64,000 bases of DNA from [Clostridium] scindens. Its GTDB lineage: Bacteria; Bacillota; Clostridia; Lachnospirales; Lachnospiraceae. This document shows positions 26,497-34,303 of the stretch, piece after piece (within the stretch, counting starts at the first letter, position 1; each line of letters starts with the position of its first letter). The translations under genes were made by a program, and so were the position numbers. The notes beneath the pieces are model-generated. The model had not been told where the DNA came from and did not search any database. It saw nothing but the letters and a program-made list of their open reading frames with translations. Location of the stretch: assembly GCF_019597925.1 (NCBI RefSeq), contig NZ_CP080442.1:3239501-3303500 (forward strand). The letters run 5' to 3'.

Positions 26497-26865
26497 TTAT
26501 AGTACTTCCGGAGCCAGGGACACAATTCTCATGAACTGCTTGTCACGGAGCTCTCTCGCTACTGGCCCGAAGATACGGGTTCCTCTTGGTGTCTTATCAT
26601 CTTTTATAATTACAGCAGCATTTTCGTCAAAACGGATGTATGAGCCATCTTTACGACGAGTACTCTTTACAGTACGAACAACTACAGCTTTTACTACGTC
26701 ACCCTTTTTAACAACGCCGCCTGGTGTTGCATCTTTAACGGTCGCAACGATTACATCGCCGATACTTGCATATCTTCTTGTTGAACCACCAAGTACGCGG
26801 ATACACAGTAATTCTTTCGCACCTGTGTTGTCTGCTACTTTCAGTCTGCTTTCTTGCTGTATCAT
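26497..26865 (-). CDS. rplN: Large-subunit ribosomal protein L14
   Basis: 122-residue protein at the subunit interface. MIQQESRLKVADNTGAKELL opens it and the RGTRIFGPVARELRDKQFMR signature closes it, both highly conserved. 19 bases after rpsQ. Confidence 0.99.
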   Translation of the reverse strand: MIQQESRLKVADNTGAKELLCIRVLGGSTRRYASIGDVIVATVKDATPGGVVKKGDVVKAVVVRTVKSTRRKDGSYIRFDENAAVIIKDDKTPRGTRIFGPVARELRDKQFMRIVSLAPEVL

Positions 26866-26884
26866 GCAGGTTTCCCTCCTTATA

Positions 26885-27139
26885 CTATTTCACTTTTTCC
26901 ATAACTTCAACAAGTCTCCATCTCTTATCCTTAGATAATGGTCTTGTTTCCATTACTTTTACTTTGTCGCCAATGTTGCATTCATTTGCTTCATCATGAG
27001 CTTTCAGTTTGTAAGTTCTCTTTACAATCTTCTTGTAAAGCGGATGTTTTACATGATCTTCAACTGCAACAACTATGGTCTTATCCATTTTATTACTGAT
27101 AACCTTGCCCACACGGGTTTTTCTAAGATTTCTTTCCAC
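26885..27139 (-). CDS. rpsQ: Small-subunit ribosomal protein S17
   Basis: 84-residue OB-fold 16S-binding protein. RKTRVGKVISNKMDKTIVVA and the conserved basic loop HPLYKKIVKRTYKLKAHDE are diagnostic. A 65-base spacer with a short repeat separates it from rpmC. Confidence 0.98.
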   Translation of the reverse strand: MERNLRKTRVGKVISNKMDKTIVVAVEDHVKHPLYKKIVKRTYKLKAHDEANECNIGDKVKVMETRPLSKDKRWRLVEVMEKVK

Positions 27140-27163
27140 AGTCTATACTCCTTTCATTGTGAA

Positions 27164-27200
27164 TGAAGTTCTTTTTGCCAAGCCTGACAGAACCTCGCTA
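27164..27200 (-). repeat. Partial CTTAGCGAG element between rpmC and rpsQ
   Basis: AGTTCT and AGAAC close a short hairpin over a degenerate copy of the element, followed by CCTCGCTAATC. It is shorter than the copies at 24.8 and 25.3 kb. Confidence 0.5.
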
Positions 27201-27204
27201 ATCA

Positions 27205-27417
27205 CTATTGTCCTGCCTTTTCAGTAATTATCGTCTGAATTCTGGCAATGTTTTTTCTGACTTCCTTGATTCTGCTTGTATTGTCTAACTGGTTCGTTGC
27301 ATTCTGGAATCTCAGGTTGAAAAGTTCCTTTTTAGCAGCTACTAATTCTTCATTCAATTCTGCAGCTGATTTTGTTCTTAAATCTTCTACAAATTCATTA
27401 ATTTTCACTGTTATCAC
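27205..27417 (-). CDS. rpmC: Large-subunit ribosomal protein L29
   Basis: 70-residue two-helix protein at the tunnel exit, contacting trigger factor and SRP with L23. The central ELFNLRFQNATNQLDNTSRI signature is complete. The start lies 20 bases inside rplP, a common coupled arrangement. Confidence 0.98.
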   Translation of the reverse strand: MITVKINEFVEDLRTKSAAELNEELVAAKKELFNLRFQNATNQLDNTSRIKEVRKNIARIQTIITEKAGQ

Positions 27418-27835
27418 CGCCTTCTAAGTCTGCGCGAGAAACTATTTTACATTTACATGGCAGCTTATGAGTTGCCAGACGAAGCGCCTCTTTTGCAACT
27501 TCTTCTGATACGCCTGCGATTTCAAACATAACGCGTCCCGGCTTAACAACCGCTACCCAGTATTCTAAGGTTCCTTTACCAGAACCCATACGTGTCTCAG
27601 CTGGTTTCGTAGTTACAGGTTTATCTGGGAATATCTTGATCCATACTTTACCGCCACGCTTGATATAACGAGTCATAGCGACACGGGCAGCCTCGATCTG
27701 GTTGGAACGGATCCAGCATGGCTCCATTGCAACGATACCATATTCACCATTTGTAATCTTGTTTCCACGAAGCGCCTTGCCCTTCATGGAACCACGGAAT
27801 TGTTTACGACGTTTTACTCTTTTTGGCATTAACAT
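27398..27835 (-). CDS. rplP: Large-subunit ribosomal protein L16
   Basis: 145-residue protein near the A-site tRNA elbow. MLMPKRVKRRKQFRGSMKGK, PDKPVTTKPAETRMGSGKG and VMFEIAGVSEEVAKEALRLA are diagnostic. The ATG overlaps the rpsC stop in TAATG. The C-terminus overlaps rpmC. Confidence 0.98.
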   Translation of the reverse strand: MLMPKRVKRRKQFRGSMKGKALRGNKITNGEYGIVAMEPCWIRSNQIEAARVAMTRYIKRGGKVWIKIFPDKPVTTKPAETRMGSGKGTLEYWVAVVKPGRVMFEIAGVSEEVAKEALRLATHKLPCKCKIVSRADLEGGDNSEN

Positions 27836-28491
27836 TATTTATCGCTCCCTTCCTTTGCTGCTTTTTCCGGAAGAACTTCGCCTTTGTAAATCCAAACCTT
27901 AACACCAACTTTTCCATAAGTTGTGTCAGCCTCAGCGAATCCGTAGTCAATGTCTGCTCTCAGTGTCTGAAGCGGGATGGTTCCCTCGCTGTAGAACTCT
28001 GTACGGGCCATATCGGCTCCGCCAAGACGTCCTGATACAGATGTCTTAACACCAAGCGCTCCAGATTTCATTGTTCTGGACATGCAGGATTTCATTGCAC
28101 GTCTGAAAGAGATACGGTTCTCAAGCTGTAATGCGATATTTTCCGCTACCAGCTGAGCATCTTTATCCGGTCTCTTGACTTCTTTGATGTCAACAACAAG
28201 CTTCTTATCTGTAAACTGAGCTAACTCGCCTTTTACTTTCTCAATCTCTGCTCCGCCCTTGCCGATTACTACGCCAGGCTTTGCTGTATAGATAATGATC
28301 TTAACGCGGTCGGATGCTCTTTCGATCTCAATCCTTGAAACACCGGCGCTGTATAATCTCTTCTTAAGATACGTTCTGATTTCATGGTCTTCTACTAAGT
28401 AGTCTGCGAAGTCTTTTTCAGCATACCATTTAGAGTCCCAGTCTTTGATAATACCGACTCTCAAGCCATGAGGATTAACTTTTTGTCCCAT
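27835..28491 (-). CDS. rpsC: Small-subunit ribosomal protein S3
   Basis: 218-residue head protein with an N-terminal KH domain (VVIGKGGAEIEKVKGELAQF; the GKGG loop resembles KH GxxG motifs) and the C-terminal signature GRLGGADMARTEFYSEGTIP. It forms part of the mRNA entry helicase with S4 and S5. 11 bases after rplV. Confidence 0.98.
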   Translation of the reverse strand: MGQKVNPHGLRVGIIKDWDSKWYAEKDFADYLVEDHEIRTYLKKRLYSAGVSRIEIERASDRVKIIIYTAKPGVVIGKGGAEIEKVKGELAQFTDKKLVVDIKEVKRPDKDAQLVAENIALQLENRISFRRAMKSCMSRTMKSGALGVKTSVSGRLGGADMARTEFYSEGTIPLQTLRADIDYGFAEADTTYGKVGVKVWIYKGEVLPEKAAKEGSDK

Positions 28492-28502
28492 GATTGCCCT
28501 CC

Positions 28503-28889
28503 TTATCTTTCATCAAGCACAAGTGTAATGTGGCTCATTCTCTTCTCGATTCTGTAAGCCCTTCCCTGTGCTCTAGGTCTGATTCTCTTCATTGTTGGTC
28601 CTTTGTTTGCATAAGCCTCTGCAATATAAAGATTTTCAGCATTCATACCGTTGTTATTCTCAGCATTTGCAATTGCTGACTCTAATAATTTCTTTATTAA
28701 ACTAGAAGCATATCTTGGATTATAAGTTAAAATACCAAGTGCTGTCGTTACATCCTTACCTCTGATGGCATCTAATACGAAACATGCTTTCTGAACAGAA
28801 ACTCTTGCGTAAGACAACTTAGCAGAAGGTCTTGTATCTTTGTTAGCATTTCTTTCTCTCTTGATTTGGGATCTATGTCCTTTAGCCAT
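28503..28889 (-). CDS. rplV: Large-subunit ribosomal protein L22
   Basis: 128-residue protein whose extended beta-hairpin lines the exit tunnel. The hairpin region reads AYANKGPTMKRIRPRAQGRA with the conserved RAQGRAYRI. The loop where macrolide-resistance changes occur elsewhere appears unaltered. 26 bases after rpsS. Confidence 0.98.
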   Translation of the reverse strand: MAKGHRSQIKRERNANKDTRPSAKLSYARVSVQKACFVLDAIRGKDVTTALGILTYNPRYASSLIKKLLESAIANAENNNGMNAENLYIAEAYANKGPTMKRIRPRAQGRAYRIEKRMSHITLVLDER

Positions 28890-28915
28890 GGATGAACCCT
28901 CCTTTCACAATGTAA

Positions 28916-29197
28916 TTATCTAACTTTTGATTTCTTTTCGTCTTTTCCATGTCCTCTATATGTCCTTGTAGCAACAAACTCGCCGAGCTTGTGTCCTACC
29001 ATATCCTCTGTTACATATACAGGTACGTGTTTTCTTCCGTCATGAACTGCAATTGTATGTCCAACCATGCTTGGGAAGATTGTAGAACGGCGGGACCAAG
29101 TCTTGATGACAGACTTATCTCCGGATGCGTTCATTGCATCAACCTTCTTAAGCAGGCTTGCGTCTGCGAATGGTCCTTTTTTAATTGAACGTGCCAT
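28916..29197 (-). CDS. rpsS: Small-subunit ribosomal protein S19
   Basis: 93-residue head protein that pairs with S13. MARSIKKGPFADASLLKKVD, WSRRSTIFPSMVGHTIAVHD and KLGEFVATRTYRGHGKDEKK match the family along its full length. 26 bases after rplB. Confidence 0.98.
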   Translation of the reverse strand: MARSIKKGPFADASLLKKVDAMNASGDKSVIKTWSRRSTIFPSMVGHTIAVHDGRKHVPVYVTEDMVGHKLGEFVATRTYRGHGKDEKKSKVR

Positions 29198-29223
29198 AGG
29201 TTCTAACCTCCTTGTAAACTGTA

Positions 29224-30066
29224 TTATTTGATCGCTTTACCATCTCTTCTTCTTACAATCATCTTGTTAGAAGCTTTGTTTTTCTTTCTTGTCTTAAGAC
29301 CAAGTGCTGGCTTGCCCCAAGGCGTGCATGGACCCGGACGTCCGATTCCAGTCTTGCCTTCGCCACCACCATGCGGATGGTCATTCGGGTTCATAACAGA
29401 ACCACGAACTGTCGGTCTGATACCCATGTGGCGCTTACGTCCTGCTTTACCAATGTTGATCAGGTTGTGATCTCCGTTTCCTACAACTCCAACGGATGCT
29501 CTGCACTGGATCGGAACCATTCTCATCTCTCCTGATGGAAGTCTTAAAGTGGCATACTTGCCTTCTTTCGCCATCAGCTGAGCGCTGTTTCCTGCGGAAC
29601 GAACCAGCTGTCCGCCCTTTCCAGGATAAAGTTCGATATTGTGAATCTGAGTACCTACCGGGATCTCAGAAAGCGGAAGGCAGTTGCCAACCTTTACTTC
29701 GGCCTCTGGTCCATTCATAACCTTCATGCCGTCTGTCAGTCCCTGTGGCGCGATGATATATGCTTTTTCACCGTCTTCGTAGCAGATCAGAGCGATATTG
29801 GCTGATCTGTTCGGATCGTACTCGATACCGATTACAGTTGCCGCAATTCCGTCTTTCCTTCTCTTGAAGTCGATAATTCTATATTTCTTCTTAGCTCCGC
29901 CTCCGCGGTGTCTAACTGTGATTTTACCTTGATTGTTACGTCCTGCCTGTCTGGTCTTTGGAGCCAGTAAAGACTTCTCTGGCGTTGTCTTGGTGATCTC
30001 TGAGAAATCAGAGCCAGTCATCTGTCTTCTGGAAGGCGTATATGGGCGATAAGTTTTAATTCCCAT
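29224..30066 (-). CDS. rplB: Large-subunit ribosomal protein L2
   Basis: 280-residue core protein needed for subunit joining and peptidyl transfer. The C-terminal signature PNDHPHGGGEGKTGIGRPGP contains the essential histidine near residue 230. MGIKTYRPYTPSRRQMTGSD is the canonical start. A 79-base spacer follows rplW. Confidence 0.99.
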   Translation of the reverse strand: MGIKTYRPYTPSRRQMTGSDFSEITKTTPEKSLLAPKTRQAGRNNQGKITVRHRGGGAKKKYRIIDFKRRKDGIAATVIGIEYDPNRSANIALICYEDGEKAYIIAPQGLTDGMKVMNGPEAEVKVGNCLPLSEIPVGTQIHNIELYPGKGGQLVRSAGNSAQLMAKEGKYATLRLPSGEMRMVPIQCRASVGVVGNGDHNLINIGKAGRKRHMGIRPTVRGSVMNPNDHPHGGGEGKTGIGRPGPCTPWGKPALGLKTRKKNKASNKMIVRRRDGKAIK

Positions 30067-30145
30067 GATAGTTCTCCTTTCGATTGTTTATTGTCACGGT
30101 TTCTATCCGTATGATTACACGAGTTTTATTCTCAGCGCTCAGTTC

Positions 30146-30451
30146 CTATAACCCCTCGAAAATCTCGATATCTGCGCTGTCCTCTGTTAACTGAACAACT
30201 GCTTTCTTAGACTTTGCCGTCTTTCCGAACTGCATTGTTCCGCGGACTCTCTTCTTCTTGCCAGCGTAGTTCATTGTGTTAACGCTTTTTACCTTTGTGC
30301 CGTTAAACATCTTCTCAACCGCTTCTTTTACCTGAGATTTGGTTGCTTCCGGGTGAACCAGAAATGTGTATTTCTTTTCTCCCATAAGTTCCATACTCTT
30401 CTCAGTTACAACTGGCTTAAGGATTACATCATAATATTGAACGTTAGCCAT
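30146..30451 (-). CDS. rplW: Large-subunit ribosomal protein L23
   Basis: 101-residue tunnel-exit protein docking trigger factor and SRP. The KPVVTEKSMELMGEKKYTFLV start and KMFNGTKVKSVNTMNYAGKK are characteristic. Its ATG overlaps the rplD stop by one base. Confidence 0.98.
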   Translation of the reverse strand: MANVQYYDVILKPVVTEKSMELMGEKKYTFLVHPEATKSQVKEAVEKMFNGTKVKSVNTMNYAGKKKRVRGTMQFGKTAKSKKAVVQLTEDSADIEIFEGL

Positions 30452-31071
30452 TATGCGTACACCTCCTCAATATTGGCAACAGCAGCTTTCGTTGCGATTA
30501 CTGTGTTGTACTTCAAGATGTCGTACACATTGATCGTATTAGATCTTGCAGTCTTAATGTCTGCAATGTTTCTTGCGGAAACTTCTGCATTTGTATTTCC
30601 ATCTTCTAATACTACTAATGCTTTGGATACATCTAAATTCTTCAGGATATTTGCAAAATTCTTCGTCTTGATCTCATCAAGCTTGATCTCATCAACAACG
30701 ATGAACTTCTTCTCTTCTACCTTTGCTGTGAGAGCGGATTTAAGAGCTGCTCTCTTCTCTTTCTTATTCATCTTGAATGAATAGTCTCTCGGTACTGGAG
30801 CAAATACTACTCCACCGCCTGTCCACTGCGGAGCCCTTGTAGAACCTTGTCTTGCGTGACCTGTTCCTTTCTGTCTCCATGGTTTTCTGCCGCCGCCGGA
30901 AACTTCAGAACGTGTCTTCGCTTTCTGTGTTCCCTGACGTTTATTTGCAAGCTGGTTTACAACTGCCATGTGTAAAAGGTGCTCATTGATCTCAACACCA
31001 AATACCGCATCGCTTAAATCCATCGTACCAACTTCTTTGCCTTCGATATTATAAACAGATACGTTAGCCAT
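30451..31071 (-). CDS. rplD: Large-subunit ribosomal protein L4
   Basis: 206-residue protein with the tunnel-lining loop GGGRKPWRQKGTGHARQGST. Macrolide-resistance substitutions in other species fall in this loop, which here is wild-type-like. In E. coli L4 also represses the S10 operon; no L4-type leader is recognisable here. 28 bases after rplC. Confidence 0.98.
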   Translation of the reverse strand: MANVSVYNIEGKEVGTMDLSDAVFGVEINEHLLHMAVVNQLANKRQGTQKAKTRSEVSGGGRKPWRQKGTGHARQGSTRAPQWTGGGVVFAPVPRDYSFKMNKKEKRAALKSALTAKVEEKKFIVVDEIKLDEIKTKNFANILKNLDVSKALVVLEDGNTNAEVSARNIADIKTARSNTINVYDILKYNTVIATKAAVANIEEVYA

Positions 31072-31099
31072 CTTACGTGTCCTCCTTCCTTCGCCTAGC

Positions 31100-31780
31100 C
31101 TAGTTAGCCTTTACTGCTTCTTTAATAGTTACTAAAGATTTCTTCGGTCCCGGTACAGAGCCCTTCACTAAAATCAGGTTGTTCTCTGCGTCTACACGGA
31201 CGATCTCAAGATTCTGAATCGTAATCTTCTTGCTTCCCATGTGTCCCGGCATCTTCTTTCCTTTGAATACCTTGCTCGGATCAGAAGCCGCTCCATTGGA
31301 ACCTGCATGACGATGGAACTTAGAACCATGTGTCATTGGACCTCTGTGCTGGCCGTGCCTCTTGATCGCGCCCTGGAATCCCTTACCTTTGGAGATTGCC
31401 GTAGCATCGATCTTGTCGCCTGCCTCGAAGATATCTGCCTTGATTTCCTGTGCAAGTTCATATTCTCCTGCATTCTCAAACTTGAATTCTCTTACGAATC
31501 TCTTTCCTGAAACGCCGGCTTTTGCAAAATGTCCCTGCTCAGCCTTTGTCACGCCATGGCGATGAGCGATCTCTTTCTTGCCGCTCTTATCCTTGTTTAC
31601 AATCTTGTCTTTCTTGTCAACGAATCCAACCTGAACTGCATCGTAGCCATCGTTTTCAACAGTCTTGACCTGAGTTACAACACACGGGCCAGCCTGAAGC
31701 ACTGTTACAGGCGTCAATGTTCCGTCTTCGCTGAAGATCTGAGTCATTCCGACTTTTGTCGCTAAAATAGCTTTCTTCAT
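31100..31780 (-). CDS. rplC: Large-subunit ribosomal protein L3
   Basis: 226-residue early assembly protein. The extension reaching the peptidyl transferase centre includes FQGAIKRHGQHRGPMTHGSK and FKGKKMPGHMGSKKITIQN. Full length. A 171-base spacer with repeats separates it from rpsJ. Confidence 0.98.
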   Translation of the reverse strand: MKKAILATKVGMTQIFSEDGTLTPVTVLQAGPCVVTQVKTVENDGYDAVQVGFVDKKDKIVNKDKSGKKEIAHRHGVTKAEQGHFAKAGVSGKRFVREFKFENAGEYELAQEIKADIFEAGDKIDATAISKGKGFQGAIKRHGQHRGPMTHGSKFHRHAGSNGAASDPSKVFKGKKMPGHMGSKKITIQNLEIVRVDAENNLILVKGSVPGPKKSLVTIKEAVKAN

Positions 31781-31854
31781 TATAATTACCTCCTGTGATT
31801 TACAGCGGAACGCTTGTGCAAGCGCTCATCCTAAATTTTAGGAATTACTGTGTT

Positions 31855-31948
31855 TGTTTGTTGATGTTCGATTTACTAGGCTCGAAAACACCTCGCCAAG
31901 TTCCCTCGAACTAAGTTCGCACTAGATTCGTAAATTACCTCATCAAGT
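31855..31948 (-). repeat. Divergent CTTAGCGAG-type element between rpsJ and rplC
   Basis: On the minus strand, degenerate copies (GAACTTAGTTCGAG, GAACTTGGCGAG, CGAGCCTAGTAA) recur within 90 bases, and TTCGA/TCGAA forms a short hairpin. It is the most diverged of the four copies seen in this operon. A separate hairpin (AGCG...CGCT) lies at about 31804-31828. Confidence 0.5.
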
Positions 31949-31951
31949 GCT

Positions 31952-32269
31952 CTACTTATTTTTCATTTTGATATCAATGTAAACGCCAGCCGGCATCTCT
32001 AATCTAGATAATGCATCCACAGTCTTCTGTGTTGGCGTGATGATATCAATGAGTCTCTTATGAGTCCTCTGCTCGAACTGCTCTCTGGAATCTTTGTATT
32101 TGTGAACCGCTCTTAAGATTGTTACTACTTCCTTCTTAGTTGGAAGTGGTACCGGTCCGCTCACCTGTGATCCATTCTTTTTTACAGTTTCGATGATTTT
32201 CTTTGCGGATGCATCAACCAGCTGATGATCATACGCTTTCAAAGTGATTCTCATTACTTGACTTGCCAT
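31952..32269 (-). CDS. rpsJ: Small-subunit ribosomal protein S10
   Basis: 105-residue protein, also the NusE partner of NusB in antitermination. MRITLKAYDHQLVDASAKKI and VSGPVPLPTKKEVVTILRAV are diagnostic. First gene of the operon, behind GGAGG and a leader of about 225 bases. Confidence 0.98.
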   Translation of the reverse strand: MASQVMRITLKAYDHQLVDASAKKIIETVKKNGSQVSGPVPLPTKKEVVTILRAVHKYKDSREQFEQRTHKRLIDIITPTQKTVDALSRLEMPAGVYIDIKMKNK

Positions 32270-32502
32270 AAAAAAAGTCGCCTCCTTTTCGTACTTTTAA
32301 CTTCAGTACGACAAGCGGTGACTGTACACTCTCCCGTGTGTGTCGTGAGAAACTCACACGTTGTTACCACATCTCAGTGGCTGTTATAGTTTCGTACAGT
32401 GACTTGTCGCCAGTTTCCTAACTTGACATTCGCTCCACGGAAAACCTACTATATATAAGTAGCAACCTCGCGCTTCTACGCTATCAATGTCACAGCCCTC
32501 TT
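32270..32502 (-). promoter_or_regulatory. Leader of the S10 operon
   Basis: About 225 bases of untranslated RNA between the promoter and rpsJ. On the minus strand GTGAG/CTCAC forms a hairpin within CGTGTGAGTTTCTCACGACA, followed by purine-rich sequence and the GGAGG of rpsJ. I see no match to the enteric L4-binding leader. A regulatory role is inferred from length only. Confidence 0.45.
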
Positions 32503-32531
32503 AGTATATCTGATGGAAAAGCATTTTGCAA
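32503..32531 (-). promoter_or_regulatory. Promoter of the S10-spc-alpha operon
   Basis: Minus strand TTGCAA (complement of 32526-32531), 17 bases, TATACT (complement of 32503-32508). Confidence 0.75.
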
Positions 32532-32733
32532 GCCTTTTCGGGGAAATATTGTATTTTTTTCCATACAATATCAGTCTTTCCTTTACATTTTTCCCTTCGG
32601 CCCATGACTTCCTATTATATAGAAAAGAAAATTTTTTGTCAATCACCATCCAAAGAACGCCGTATTTGCGTTATTTAATTAACATTTATAGGTTCTCTAC
32701 CCAGTTTTTGTTAGGCATTTTCGATAAATCCGA

Positions 32734-32762
32734 TTGACTTTTTCTATAGAAATTGGTAAAAT
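32734..32762 (+). promoter_or_regulatory. Promoter of the TauE-like permease gene
   Basis: TTGACT (32734-32739), a 17-base spacer and TAAAAT (32757-32762). Transcription would start close to 32769, right at the 5' arm of the hairpin below. From 32532 to 32733 I see only AT-rich sequence with no gene. Confidence 0.7.
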
Positions 32763-32770
32763 TAGAAAAA

Positions 32771-32861
32771 GAACAGATAGTATTAAATTTAACGAAATAT
32801 ATTCATATCGGGGTGCTTATATTTCAATATTATATAGTTGATTATCTGTTCCTATTTTTTT
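32771..32861 (+). promoter_or_regulatory. Terminator-forming leader (possible riboswitch or attenuator) of the permease gene
   Basis: GAACAGATA (32771-32779) pairs with TATCTGTTC (32843-32851), directly followed by CTA and seven T. Inside, GAAATATA (32794-32801) pairs with TATATTTC (32818-32825) around a loop with TCGGGGTGC. The structure starts at the predicted transcript 5' end and terminates about 30 bases before the permease start. This is the layout of a conditional terminator. I cannot match it to a known riboswitch class. Confidence 0.55.
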
Positions 32862-32892
32862 GATACATTTAAACAATCTGGAGGGATGAACT

Positions 32893-33762
32893 ATGAACGT
32901 TATTATGATTTTACGTATCGTGCTGGGACTCTTTACATTAGTATCTTTAGGATTCTTTGTAAAAGACCTGCTTGCTCACAAAGAAGATTTTACAAAAGAA
33001 AAAGCCGTACCTTTAGCAATCATCGGTTGTATTACCAACCTGCTTGATACATGGGGAATCGGTAGTTACGCAACCACACAGGCCGGGTTCAAATTTACAA
33101 AGTCAAGCCCGGACGAGACAATTCCTGGAACACTGAATGTTGGAGATACATTCCCTGTATCATTGGAAGCATTACTGTTCTTCAGTTTCGTTGAGATCGA
33201 TGCTCTTACCTTAGTATTAATGCTTGCAGGCGCTGTTGTTGGTGCTCTTGTTGGCGCTGGTATCGTTTGTAAATGGAATGTTAAGTATGTTCGTATCGGT
33301 CTTGGTGTTGGTCTTATGATTCTTGCAATCGTAATGGCTTGCAGAAATGCAGGTGTAGGACCTTTCGGTATGGCTGGTACAGCATTAGGCTTAACAGGAA
33401 TCAAATTAGTAATTGGTGTTGTTGTTAACTTCTTCTTAGGCGCTCTTATGATGATCGGTGTTGGTCTGTATGCACCTTGCCTCGCATTAGTTAGTGCACT
33501 GGGAATGGAAGTTGGAACTGCTTTCCCAATCATGATGGGATCTTGTGCATTCCTTATGAACGCTGCTTGCTTCAAGTTTATCAAAGAAGGCAAGTACGAC
33601 AGAAAGGCCGCTTTCTACTTGGCAGTATTCGGATGCATCGGCGTATTTATCGCTTACAAGGTTGCATGTATGTTCTCACTGAAGACATTGACTTACATCA
33701 TCTGTGTAGTAATGGTTTACACATCTATCATGTTCTTCAGAGATGCTAAAAAAGCAGCATAG
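32893..33762 (+). CDS. TauE/SafE-family membrane permease next to the prd locus
   Basis: A 289-residue integral membrane protein with about eight hydrophobic helices, in two halves as in TauE/SafE (DUF81) permeases, which move sulfite, sulfonates or organic anions. Glycine-rich helices such as AGAVVGALVGAGIVCKWN are visible. Start at 32893 follows GGAGG by 8 bases. Codon choice (many GTT, GGT, GCT) resembles highly expressed genes. It has its own promoter, a terminator-like leader and a strong terminator. Neighbourhood suggests a role with proline or a fermentation end product, but the family name does not establish that. Confidence 0.8.
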   Translation: MNVIMILRIVLGLFTLVSLGFFVKDLLAHKEDFTKEKAVPLAIIGCITNLLDTWGIGSYATTQAGFKFTKSSPDETIPGTLNVGDTFPVSLEALLFFSFVEIDALTLVLMLAGAVVGALVGAGIVCKWNVKYVRIGLGVGLMILAIVMACRNAGVGPFGMAGTALGLTGIKLVIGVVVNFFLGALMMIGVGLYAPCLALVSALGMEVGTAFPIMMGSCAFLMNAACFKFIKEGKYDRKAAFYLAVFGCIGVFIAYKVACMFSLKTLTYIICVVMVYTSIMFFRDAKKAA

Positions 33763-33794
33763 TTAGTAATCACATAGTTTATATAGAGATAGCC

Positions 33795-33829
33795 AAGGAT
33801 GGTTCCTCGCGAGGAGCCATCCTTTTTTA
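33795..33829 (+). terminator. Terminator after the permease gene
   Basis: Stem AAGGATGGTTCCTC/GAGGAGCCATCCTT (one G-U pair) followed by six T. Confidence 0.92.
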
Positions 33830-33919
33830 TTCCTTCCATCTGCATATTTAAAATTGCCTCAAAACACATCCCTTTTTTAGTAATTAGTCGGTATTTTGAA
33901 TAAAAATGAAAATGGACTA

Positions 33920-33948
33920 TTGACACTAGATTTCAAAAGTGATATATT
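33920..33948 (+). promoter_or_regulatory. Near-consensus promoter with no gene after it
   Basis: TTGACA (33920-33925), 17 bases, TATATT (33943-33948). No plausible coding sequence follows before the terminator at 34212. Confidence 0.7.
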
Positions 33949-33954
33949 TAAACC

Positions 33955-34253
33955 AACTTAAATGTACGACAACCAACGGCGGTTTCCCATTGGGAGGAAA
34001 CTGCTTATTTTTTAAAACTGCCGCACATTAAGTTGTAACCGTTTTGGTTGTTATTGCAGTTACGCTATTGCCGATCATTCCCCCCAAGAACGGTCCTGCA
34101 ATGGTGAACTCCAATTTATATATACATCCTCTTTATGAGGAGCATTCCCCAGCTTTTGTATATAAGACAAAACTGCAATGCAACGAGGAAAACCTCTCAA
34201 TGACATACCAAAAAGAAAGGGCACGACATACCTATATGTCGTGCCTTTTCTTT
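33955..34253 (+). ncRNA. Candidate structured small RNA
   Basis: The approximately 300 bases between the promoter above and the terminator at 34212-34253 hold no supported gene but many inverted repeats: GCGGTTTCC/GGAAACTGC followed by TTATTTTTT (33985-34016, itself terminator-like), AACTTAA/TTAAGTT pairing across it, ATTGCAG/CTGCAAT (about 34052-34105), and TATATACA/TTGTATATA enclosing CCTC/GAGG (about 34119-34166). Product could be one RNA of about 300 bases or a short one of about 65. Family not recognised. Confidence 0.45.
34212..34253. terminator. Bidirectional terminator between the candidate RNA and the prd operon
   Basis: 19-bp stem with one mismatch (34212-34230 with 34235-34253), A-rich on one side and T-rich on the other, loop CCTA. 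It can end both the plus-strand RNA and minus-strand prdE. Confidence 0.88.
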
Positions 34254-34303
34254 GCTTTCAATTCGTCAAGGAATTAACATGATGTATAACTATACACCAG
34301 ATG

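Noticed and set aside
32800..32830. TPP riboswitch suggested by GGGGTGC in the permease leader
   Set aside because: The other conserved TPP-aptamer segments (CTGAGA and the GAACCTGATC region) are absent.
34044..34277. A 77-residue plus-strand frame
   Set aside because: It starts at TTG without a ribosome site, runs through the terminator stem at 34212-34253 and resembles no protein.
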